The notes beneath the pieces are model-generated. The model saw only the letters and a list, made by a program, of their open reading frames with translations, did not search any database and was not told the DNA's origin. A DNA stretch of 15,646 nt from assembly GCF_000417875.1 (NCBI RefSeq), contig NW_006920890.1, forward strand, positions 218,100 to 233,745. Direction: 5' to 3'. The DNA is from Pseudozyma flocculosa PF-1. Lineage: Eukaryota > Basidiomycota > Ustilaginomycetes > Ustilaginales > Ustilaginaceae. Shown here in pieces: positions 1 to 8,129 of this stretch; within the stretch, counting starts at the first letter, position 1; the number at the start of each line of letters is the position of its first letter. Made by a program: the position numbers and the translations under genes.

Positions 1-93
1 GTCCGAGGCGGACGGGATGGAGTCGATTGAGNGCCCCGCAAGCGTCGAGATGAAGGCCGGTCAGGGGCAGCACTCGGGNGGCCTTCGAGCTCG
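1..93. other. Window edge downstream of the NUP192 stop
   Basis: This is a short flank with N bases at 32 and 80. On the minus strand, the NUP192 frame has a second stop (TGA) about 36 nt after the annotated TAA. After that it stays open to the edge and reads PAFISTLAG then SIDSIPSASD around the N. This could be the real NUP192 tail separated by sequencing errors, or just 3' UTR. Confidence 0.4.
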
Positions 94-3000
94 TTAGGCG
101 CCGGCCGCCATCTCGGCGCGATGGTGGCGCAGCGACGTGAGGAGCGACAGGACCGCACCGGCGACAAGGTCGGCGAGCGCCGGGTCGCTGTCGGCCTCCT
201 GCGTCGGGGCAGCGAGTCGGGGCAGCAGAGCGGCGAGGCAATCGAGCATGAGCGCAGCACGAGCATCGGGGCGGAGGAGTCCCGTCGCGCGGGCGAGGAC
301 CATGTCGAGCGTGTGCCTCCAGGCCTGCAGCGAGCGCCTCCGCGCGTGGGCGATGGCGCGCTTGGCATTCTGGGCGCTGGCCCAGTGCAGGACGAAAGCC
401 GACTGCTGCATGAACGGGTCGCCTTGGCCAGCATCGCGCAGCGCGCCCTGCTGCTGAAGCACCGCCTTTTCGCGGAAGAGGATCGACAGCACCGCCTTGA
501 GGTCGTATACGCGCGGGCCGACGTCGGCGTCGGCGCGGCGGGCAGTGTCGAGCTGCTCGGGCCGAACGATGGTGATGCTCTGCCCGATGGCGTCGCGCTC
601 GTCGCTCCAGAGGAAGTCGAGGCTGTGCAGCATCTCGAGGAAGCGGACGCCGCCAAAGGTCTGGGCGCCGACGGCACCCTCCAAATTGTGATGCGGGATC
701 AAGGCGAGCACCTCGTCCTGCTGCTCCTCGAGCTCCGACGCGCCGCCGACCGTGACGCCGGCACCGAACAGCGCCGCGACGAGCTTGGATGCGCGTGAGG
801 GCATGCCGGCATTGACGAGGGTGTGGAGCTCGAGTGCGGCGAGCTCGAGAATGTGTCCGCGGAGGCGCAGCGAGGCCACCAGCGAGTCAACCGTTGTGGG
901 CACCGCCTCGCCGTCGGGGAAGCGGACGAGGCCGAGCGCAGAGGAGCTCGACTCGGCGGCCGTCCTTTCGGCCGGCAGCAGCGAGATGGTGCGCAGCTGT
1001 GCAACGAAGAAGTCTTCGCGCTGCCGCAGGTAGCGAAGCGTCGATGAGCTCGTGAACGGATGCGTGCAGAGGCGCAGCATGAGCGCGTAGCACTTTTCCG
1101 CGAGGCCGGGCGATCGCTCGGCGAGGCTGAGGTAGCTCGAGGCCGCACCGGCCTCGTCGGGGCGGAGCAGGTCGAGGATGGCGTGGAGGGCGCTCGGAGG
1201 GCTGTCGGGCGAGTCCGGGTCGGCGATCACCTGCTCCTCTGGCTTGAGCGCGCGCAGGTCGTAACCGAGCAGCAGGTGGGCGACGTTGGGCGCGGCCTGA
1301 TCGAGCGACGTGCACGAGAGCAGCAGGTTGAGGATGGCAAGCCGGATGGCCTCGACGGCGTCGTTGGCCGGTGCGACGAGGCCGTCGACCTCGGAGCTGT
1401 TCTGGCCGTCCGAGTCGTCGTCCTCTCCGGCCAGCGCGAGGAGCGCCTGGACCGAGGCGTCGGATGCGTCTGGGTCGGCCGAGGGCTCGGCCTCGAGCCG
1501 GCCCACGAAGCCGGCCCGGACGCGGTTGGCCTCGTCGCTCATCTCGAGCAGGCCGACGAGGCGGTTCATCTTGCGGCGGTAGCCCATGTCTGCAAACCTG
1601 TCGACGGCGCTGAAGGCGGAGCTGCGTGCGATGAGCGACAGTAGGCGCACCGAGAGGAGGGCGATGTCGTCGCGCTGGCAGTTGACATAGAGGGCGATCT
1701 GGACGACGCTCTCGTGGGCGTGGAGGAGCTGGTTGTCGAGCGAGGTGTAGGCGCCCGGGTTGCCCACGCGGGCGTTGACGTCAAACGGCAGGCTCAGGCC
1801 GAGCGAAGGGGCATCATTGAGCGTCGGGACCAGCAGCTGAAGGAAGATGTTTTGGATCCGCAGCACCCTCTGGACGATGCGCAGGGCGTGCTTGACCGCC
1901 GCCGGGTAGAAGAGGGTGCGGGCCTTGTTCTGGTTGATGGCCTCGAAGCCCGCCATGCCGCCGCCGGGGACGAGCACGTTGAGCACCTCGCGGATCAGCC
2001 GGTCGTCGACGAGGAGGCGCTTCATGACAAAGAAGCCCGGGTGCGACGCGAGGCGGGCCAGCACAGCCGGATCCGAGACCGCCTCGGAGCCGGTCGACTC
2101 GTCGACGGCGAGCAGCGCCGACAGGTCGTATGAGTTGAGGGCGCGCTCGATAAAGTCGAGGCACGACGAGATGATGCGCCACTGCTCCGAGGACTTGGTG
2201 TACTCGCGCGACCGGGCCTTGAGGAAGACGTGGTCGACCACAAACGCGACGTACGGCTCGACGGTCCGACCGCGCTGCTGCTGTTGCTGGAGGTGCTGCT
2301 GCTGTTGCTGCTGCGACTGCGCGCCGCCGACGTCGTATGACGGCTGGGTGCCCGGAAGGCCGACCATGGAGCTGAACGGGTTGGCCGAGGCCGACATTGG
2401 CTGCACGGTCAGGAGGCCGGCGACGTCGCGCGGCTGCGGCGGCACCTGGATGAGCGCCTTGAGGAAGTTGACAAAGCTCGTGGTGCCTGGGAAGCGGCGA
2501 TGGGGCGTCTCCTCGTGCTCGAGCTCGAGGAGCACACCACCCTCTGCCGGCTGGCGGACGCTGCCGGCCCTGGCCTGCGCAGCCTCGACACCCTCGATGA
2601 CGCGGCTGGAGTCGAGCCGGTTCCAGAGGTCGGTGGCGATCGACGAAAACTTGGAGCCGGACCGGACCGAGTTGTGGGCGAACGCGGCCATGGCGTCGAG
2701 CACCGACGCCTTGAGGTCGATGGGGATCGGGCAGGTATAGAGCGCAAAGAGCCGGTCGAGGGCGGCGTAGGCCGTGTTCTGGTGGAGCGAGTCGCGCGCC
2801 GCGCTCGAGTAGTAGACGACGTTGCGGAAGAGCTGGAGGAAGCCCTTGAGCAGAACCACCTCCTCGGGCGGCATGCCGACGCTGGCGGCCACCGCCTTGT
2901 CTGCGGCCTCGGCCTGGGCCTGGCGGAAGGTGTCGACGTAATAGCTGATCCACTCAAACAGGCGCGACCAGGACACGAGGCGGCCCTCGGAGCCGCCGCC

Positions 3001-5053
3001 GACGCTCTCCTGGTCGAGCAGAGCGTACGCCTGGCTGGCGCTCTGGGTGCCGGACGACAGCGCCGCCAGCATCTGGAGCAACGCGCGCTGCTGGCCGTGC
3101 TCCCGCACGTCGACGGCCCACGAAAGGAAGCGGGTGGTGCGCTTGTCGTGGCCGATCCAGAAGGGTAGCCCGGACTCGGGCCTGCCGCGACAGAGGAGCG
3201 CAATCAGGTCAAAGAGGGCCTCGATGTCGTACCGACGCGTCTGGTGGGTGACGGCGGCGCCGCCGCCCCGGCCGGTCTGGCCGCGCGAGATGGCAAACGC
3301 GGCATCTTCCTCGGACCTCTGCAGCTTACGCAGCAGCGTCAGCATCACGGTCGTGGTGCTGAGGACGAGGTTCTGCACCTGCTGAACCACGTATTCGCGG
3401 AATTCGGCGTCGACCTCTTCCTCGGCTCCGCGGCCGTCGACGTCGGCAGGAGAGCGCACGACGTCGATATCGCCCGCCTCCTCCTCGGCGCCGTCGAGGC
3501 TTTCGAGCGCCCTCTGACGGAAGGCCATGACGTTGTCGATGAGGTAGACGAAGGCACCGCCCTGCGGCCCCTCTCCCGCGGCGCTGCCCGTGGCCAGGCC
3601 TGCAGCGCTGTCGCGCGAGAGCGGCGAGCCGGCGATGGCGCGAAGCACGAGGTCCTGGATCTGCTCCTCGCCGATCGACATGTGGACACGGAAGCTCGGG
3701 TTGCGCGAAAAGGCCTCGACGAGGAAGATGGACCACTGGAGTGCGACGACGCTGTTGAGCTCGCCATCGCCCCACCGCTTCTTTGTGATCTCGATGTGGG
3801 TGGACCCGATGAACGAGTCGTCGTCCATCAGGCTGTCGACGGTGCGCCGGAGCGTGCCGCGGGCCGCTCGGTCGGCCATGGGACCGCGGGCGTCCGGGTT
3901 GGTATCGATGGCGCCGAGCAGCGCGGTGAGGACGTAGATGCTCATCTCGTCGGACTGCTCCGGCTTGACGGCCGCCAGCCAGCGGACGAGGGCGGTGATG
4001 CTGGGAGTCGAGAGGAGCGAAGAGACGGCGAGGAGGTAGAGCATGTGCCCGAGCTCGCGTCGCTCCTGCTGCAGCCAGGCCAGGCGCTCGAGCTGAATCT
4101 CGTCACCGAGGCGAGATCCCTGCTGTGCGGAGGCGGCATTGTTGCTGGCAGCGCCGATGCCGAAGAGGCTGCCGCCAAACTGCTGCTGCTGCTGCTGCTG
4201 CTGCTGCGGGTGTGCGTTGCCGCCGCCGCCCGCCTGCAACGAGGCGTGCACGCGGTCCATGCTCTCCTTGACAGCGTCAATCTCGGCCAGGATGCGCTCG
4301 GGCAGTGTGAGTCTGGCTTTGGCGCCGGCCGCCGCCGCCGAGCTCTTGCGGACCTCCATGCCGATGAGGGACTCGACCAGCTGCTCCATCTTTGTGCCGA
4401 GCTGCTGCGCCTCGGCCTCGGCCTCGAACGGCAAGGTGAGGGCATTGCGGAAGAGGTCCTTGAGGCAGGCGAGCAGCGCAAGCTTCTCGCGGTGGAAGAG
4501 GATGCACGCCACCTCGGTCGCTCCACGACCCCAGCGCGCTCGGCCCGAGATGCCGGCCTGGAGGAGCGAGGCCGCGTAGCGCTCCGAGACAGAGAGCTCC
4601 CGTGCGAGCAGGAGCGTCTGCTGCGCGAAGTCGGCATTCAGAGACTGCGAGACGCCATCGACGGTGATGTTGCCTGTGCCGTGACGAGGAAGGCGGCAGA
4701 CAGGTCATGGAAGAGGAGGAGAGAAGCAGCGGCGGAGGCCAGAGTCAGCATCGAGCTGGTACGAGACTGAATGCGGACGCGGACGCGGGGCAAAGCTCGA
4801 CAGCCAGGGAGGGGCGCAACTCACCCGACTCGATCTCCCTACGTTCAGCATCGTTGCGGGGCTTGACGCGTCCCAGGTCTGCAAGCTCGGCGCGGTTGCG
4901 GTCTATCGCAATGTACCAGTCGTTGGAGCGCGAGAGGCGTGCAGGGTTCTGGACGGCGTCGGAGATGAGGCGGTGGAGCTTTTCGAAGCGGGCAGGCGCA
5001 AAGACGGCCGAGCCCCCCGCGGCGAGCGGTGACGATGTGGATGCTGCCGTCAT
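94..5053 (-). CDS. NUP192: Nucleoporin NUP192 (NUP205 family), inner-ring scaffold of the nuclear pore
   Basis: Exons are 5053-4825 and 4673-94 (minus), giving 1602 residues. Nup192/Nup205 is a large alpha-solenoid that scaffolds the inner ring of the nuclear pore complex with Nup188, Nic96 and Nup53 (family knowledge). Recognition rests on the N-terminus (FEKLHRLISDAV, NDWYIAIDRNRAELADLG), the block after the intron (LLLARELSVSERYAASLLQ, ILFHREKLALLACLKDLF), LQLFRNVVYYS near residue 690, EPYVAFVVDHVFLKARSREY near 880 and HLLLGYDL in the C-terminal third. The start is the only in-frame ATG before the family N-terminus. Splicing joins phase 1 to give ...REIESG|NITVDG. Two glutamine tracts (residues about 233-241 and 863-877) sit in low-complexity insertions. 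The TAA stop at 94-96 comes earlier than expected, because fungal homologues carry a further C-terminal tail, and Ns lie just beyond it. The C-terminus is therefore less certain than the gene identity. Confidence 0.93.
2270..2320 (-). repeat. Second glutamine tract in NUP192 (interrupted CAG/CAA)
   Basis: The tract codes QSQQQQQQHLQQQQQR around residues 863-877. It follows a serine/glycine/proline-rich insertion and comes just before the conserved EPYVAFVVDHVFLKAR block. Mixed CAG and CAA codons suggest selection on the peptide or an older expansion. Confidence 0.85.
4180..4206 (-). repeat. CAG trinucleotide repeat coding nine glutamines in NUP192
   Basis: There are nine uninterrupted CAG codons (CTG on the plus strand), coding residues about 233-241. 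They are followed directly by FGGSLFG. The glycine-rich stretch before and the alanine/serine stretch after mark this as a disordered insertion in the N-terminal solenoid. Confidence 0.9.
4674..4824 (-). other. NUP192: NUP192 intron (151 bp, phase 1)
   Basis: The donor is GTGAGT starting at 4824 after GAGTCGG. The acceptor is GGCACAG ending at 4674. Possible branch sites read CATGAC (A near 4705) and GCTGACT (A near 4745), and the stretch before the acceptor is pyrimidine-rich. Removing the intron restores frame between two blocks that are collinear in NUP192 and bypasses the stop at 4705-4707. Confidence 0.9.
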
Positions 5054-5464
5054 GCTGGGCCGGAGTCGCTGGGCGGCGGGATGCAGGTGTATGCTGCAGC
5101 TGCGGACGGGCGAGCGGCCAGAGGAGGCTTTCGATCGCGACGCTCGTCTTGTCCTCGGCGGATCAAGGCAGCGTGCGGATGTGCTTGTACAGGGTCGCGG
5201 ACCCGCTATGGATGCGGTGCGGTTCCAGACTGGATGTCGCTAGTGCTGGCATGCGACGATCTGGCGCGCGCAGTCTGGCGTCCACACTGGTCGCGGAGCG
5301 AGGCGAGGCAGCCCAGCTTCGGCACCTCTGGCGACGGAACCAGGGTCTGGACGGTGCGTGCGGGGGGACGGATGCAGAGGGTGAGGGAGAGACAGAACGA
5401 AGGAAGCGGCGAGGCGAGTGCGGTAGCAAGGGAGGGATCGCGCTGGGATGTGGGCGGTGCGCGC

Positions 5465-5490
5465 GTGTGTGTGTGTGAGTGTGTGTGTGT
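5465..5490. repeat. GT/CA microsatellite
   Basis: This is a run of GT dinucleotides broken once by GA at 5477-5478. It lies about 410-440 nt upstream of the NUP192 start codon. Confidence 0.9.
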
Positions 5491-5544
5491 ACGTGGTGAG
5501 AGGAGAAGTGGTTGGTCGTCGACGAGAAGGACGCGGGTTCGGTG

Positions 5545-5565
5545 TTGGTGCCACCAATTTTGGTG
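5545..5565. promoter_or_regulatory. Compact triple CACCAA/TTGGTG element with a CCAAT core (candidate regulatory site)
   Basis: The element reads TTGGTG, one base, CACCAA, two bases, TTGGTG. The middle arm can therefore pair with either neighbour. It contains CCAAT at 5554-5558, the core bound by Hap-type factors in fungi. It lies about 490-510 nt upstream of the NUP192 ATG. The arrangement is seen directly, but a regulatory role is only a guess. Confidence 0.3.
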
Positions 5566-5574
5566 CGGCGGCCG

Positions 5575-5592
5575 CTGCTGCTGCTGCTGCTG
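5575..5592. repeat. CTG x6 microsatellite, non-coding
   Basis: Six perfect CTG units lie in the intergenic region upstream of NUP192, outside any supported reading frame. Confidence 0.85.
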
Positions 5593-5898
5593 CCTTTTCT
5601 TCACTCCACCCACCGCCAGCCGTTGTGATCGGAGCCGACCTGCGCCTCGCGCACGGCTGCCACTCACTCCCATGTCCTACGTCTGCTCAGCAGACACCCT
5701 GCGACACACCGAGCCTTGGCACTCTGCATCGCAAACGTCTCCGACGGTCCACACTCCGAAGAGACAACAGACAAGCTGCTCTGTATCAGAGGGCGGTCTG
5801 GGCGAGCCGCCGCCATGGTATTACTGCTGCTGCCGCCAGCCAGTCTCGAAAAAGGAAAAGGCCACACGCGCCACTCGCCCGCCCACGACGCGACCCCT

Positions 5899-7194
5899 TC
5901 AGCGGTAGTACTCGGCCCTCCTGGCATTGATGCCGTACTCGCCCAGCGCCGCACTCAGATCGTCCATCGTGAGAACGGTCCGCGATCGATCCTGTGGCGA
6001 ATGGAGCAGGAAGGCGGCCAAGGAGCGTCGAGCAACGTCAGTAGTCGAGTTCACCCAGCTATGGGCACCCCAACGGCGACCGACTCACCCTACCACCAGC
6101 AGCACCGGATGCCGCCGCACCCGCCGCGCCCGGAGCCTGTCCGCGAGGCCTGCCTCCCGGACCGGCGTTGGTCCGGATCCTGGCGTACTGGAACGCATCG
6201 GCCGCAATGTCGCTGACAAATTTTTCTGCTGCGAGCGACAAGAGCCTCTTGCTGTTGTTTGCGTGCGGAGGGCAGGACGGTGGTGGAGGAGGTCAGCAAG
6301 TGCAATGCGCATGGGTGTCCGTTTGCAGCGAGAGCGAGGCAGCGAGGCGGCAACTCACAGCCTGACGTCGTGACACTCGAAGCCGACCTTTTCGAGGTAG
6401 TGGTCCGTCACCTCGTCGGGTATCAGGGGCGTGTAGCCGTCGAGCATGCGCAGGAACTCGGCGAGCGTGCGGTCCTTTCTCGCCTCCTCCTCTTCTCTCC
6501 TCGTCATGGTGTGCTGCTGCTGCTGCGGCTGCTGCGGCTGCTGCGATGCGGAAGCGCCGGGCGCCTGGACGCTCGCACCGGCCACGTCCTCGGCCCCCGC
6601 CTGGCCCGACTCGGGCACGGCCCCGTTGTGGTTGTTGGTGGGCGTCGCGGCTCCCGACCTGCTAGGGTCGAGCCCACGTCGGGAGACGTACTTGGAGAGG
6701 TCCTCCTGCGTCGCTACGCCCAGCACAAACGCCCTGCCCGGGTCGGTGATAAAGGCGAACGGGTGGTTCTGCAGAAACACCTCGAGCTCGGCCAGGCCCG
6801 TGTCGGGGGTGATGACGGTGTAGGTGCCGCCGTTGGATCCGCCCTTGCCCGTGGTGAAGCGGTTCATGATTTTGCCGACGGGGTCGCTACCGGCGGCGGC
6901 GCCGCTCTGGGAGTGCGCCTGGAGGTTGCTCAGCTCGACGTAGCCCAGCAGCTTGCGGTCGCGATCGCTGACCAGCGGGATCTGGCTGTAGTCGTGGTCC
7001 ATGGCGGTGCGCAGCGCGTTGGCGATGCTCGTGGAGCGCGGCAGCGAGATGGCCGGCGGGACCTGCAGGTCCTCGACCGTCGCGCCGCGGTACTTTTCAA
7101 TCAGGCTGGGCGAGGGCGCCGGGACGGGCGCCACCGAGACGGACTGCGGGCCCGTGATGGGCGCCGTGACGGGCGTGGGCGTGGGCGTCGTCAT
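5899..7194 (-). CDS. TAF10: CBS-domain pair fused to TFIID/SAGA subunit TAF10
   Basis: Exons are 7194-6359, 6251-6089 and 5991-5899 (minus), giving 363 residues. Residues about 31-172 match the small fungal CBS-pair protein: LIEKYRGATVEDL, then CBS1 (about 38-93) and CBS2 (about 105-170). CBS2 carries a T-x-x-D motif (T162-D165) of the kind that contacts nucleotide ribose or phosphate. Residues 171-240 are a disordered linker with a PQQPQQQQ stretch. Residues 241-363 are TAF10: DRTLAEFLRMLDGYTPLIPD, GFECHDVRL|KRLLSLAAEKF, DIAADAFQYARIRTN, a glycine/alanine loop, then TVLTMDDLSAALGEYGI and a terminal YYR. TAF10 is a histone-fold subunit shared by TFIID and SAGA; CBS pairs usually bind adenosyl nucleotides. 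No stop or canonical donor separates the two halves, so this is a fusion as read. An internal ATG at 6507 (M230) could start TAF10 alone. Confidence 0.9.
5992..6088 (-). other. TAF10: CBS-TAF10 intron 2 (97 bp, phase 0)
   Basis: The donor is GTGAGT at 6088 and the acceptor is GCCACAG ending at 5992. CTACTGACG inside is a good branch-site match. Splicing joins the glycine/alanine loop to DRSRTVLTMDDL, the last helix of the TAF10 histone fold. Unspliced, the frame hits a stop soon after. Confidence 0.9.
6252..6358 (-). other. TAF10: CBS-TAF10 intron 1 (107 bp)
   Basis: The donor is GTGAGT at 6358 after AGGCT, and the acceptor is CAACAG ending at 6252. A TTGCTGAC branch-like site lies about 45 nt before the acceptor. 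The CT|C junction completes a leucine codon and restores the TAF10 motif VRL|KRLLSLA. Without splicing the frame stops at once at TGA 6357-6355. Confidence 0.92.
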
Positions 7195-8129
7195 CGTGGA
7201 TGAGTGGCGTGGCGGTGTGGACGCAGTAGAAGGAGGCAGTGGTCGAGGCGGTTCCGCGGGTCAGCGGCGGATGGTGAGGGAATGGTGAGAGGAAGAGAGG
7301 AGGAGGAGGAGGAGGATGAGGAGGAGGTGGTGGAAGTGCGCTTCGGGGTCCGTGCTGTGATCGACTGCCGCATGAGCCTGCCTTCACGTGCCGAGAGGGG
7401 GGCCCTGGCCAACCAACAACCAGCATGCGTATGGGCCCATCCGAATTTTCTTCTGCCGTGCCAGCAGCGGAGGGAGGCCAGGCCAGGCAGGCTCTCTAAT
7501 CAGGCCCTCGTCTCGGCCCGCGCTCCTTTCTTCCTCTCCTCACTCATTTTTACGTTCACGATTTGTGGGAAGAGGTCTTGACCTCCCTACCTGCCTCTTC
7601 CTCTATCTCGTAGAACAAGATCGACGAAGCGTGGACGGCAGGTACGCCCGCCGCACGCCTCCAGCGGACCTGGTCTTACTCGTTTTCTCGCACCTTGGCT
7701 CCATGGAGCGGGAAAAGGACCGAGGTCGTACACCCACCCACTCCCCCCTCAGCCCATCCTTCGCCGCCGCTCGCCCCCCCTTTCCCCCCCCTCGCCCTCG
7801 ACTGTTCAATCCATGCGCCTGTATCGTCCCGACCGCTTCCGCAATCAACATCTTCGTACGCGATGATCCTCGAACAGAAACACTGGTGCACCTTAACGTC
7901 CACGATGGCTCGACGACGGCCAGCAGAGCGGCGCGCAGACCGATCGAGACTCGGCGGCCGTCGAGGATGCACGCCAGATCAGGACGGGTCGACGGGGACG
8001 ATGTGCGATTGCGATTCGATGTGAAGAAGGGCAGCCGTTCCGGATGTGGTGGCATGACATGGCAGTGGAAGAAAAACGAAACACAAACGATGCTAGGATG
8101 GAAGGACAGTTGTACAGTGGTGGGTGGCC
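7195..8129. other. Intergenic: CBS-TAF10 promoter/5' UTR and 3' flank of the bromodomain-like gene
   Basis: This 935-bp stretch has no credible gene. Long frames on either strand here have low-complexity, basic, non-family translations. A CT-rich tract on the minus strand (7286-7330) lies about 90-135 nt upstream of the CBS-TAF10 ATG, as is common in fungal promoters. A C-rich tract lies near 7740-7800. On the minus strand, the T-rich stretch at about 8065-8095 (TTTGTGTTTCGTTTTTC) may belong to the 3'-end signals of the upstream gene. Confidence 0.65.
7286..7330. repeat. Purine-rich GAG-type tract (CT-rich on the gene strand)
   Basis: This is an almost pure purine run built from GAGGAG units, broken by a single ATG-like interruption. 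On the minus strand it is a pyrimidine tract just upstream of the CBS-TAF10 start codon. Confidence 0.8.

Larger units (their letters stand above)
5054..5898. other. Intergenic: NUP192 promoter/5' UTR and TAF10 3' flank
   Basis: This 845-bp stretch has no credible gene. The open frames crossing it on both strands have arginine/serine-rich, non-family-like translations. It holds a GT dinucleotide repeat (5465-5490), a CTG triplet run (5575-5592) and a compact CACCAA/TTGGTG element (5545-5565). Because both flanking genes read leftward, its left part should carry the NUP192 promoter and its right part the 3' UTR of the CBS-TAF10 gene. Confidence 0.7.

Noticed and set aside
1814..2953. Minus-strand 379-codon frame inside NUP192
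   Set aside because: It is an alternate frame of the NUP192 exon, rich in Arg, Pro and Ala with no domain.
3244..4770. Long plus-strand open frame (508 codons)
   Set aside because: It lies antisense to NUP192. Its composition is typical of the reverse frame of GC-rich coding DNA, with no recognisable domain.
5465..5490. GT repeat considered as telomere-like or Z-DNA promoter element
   Set aside because: It is a simple microsatellite. No telomeric unit is present, and there is no evidence for a regulatory role.
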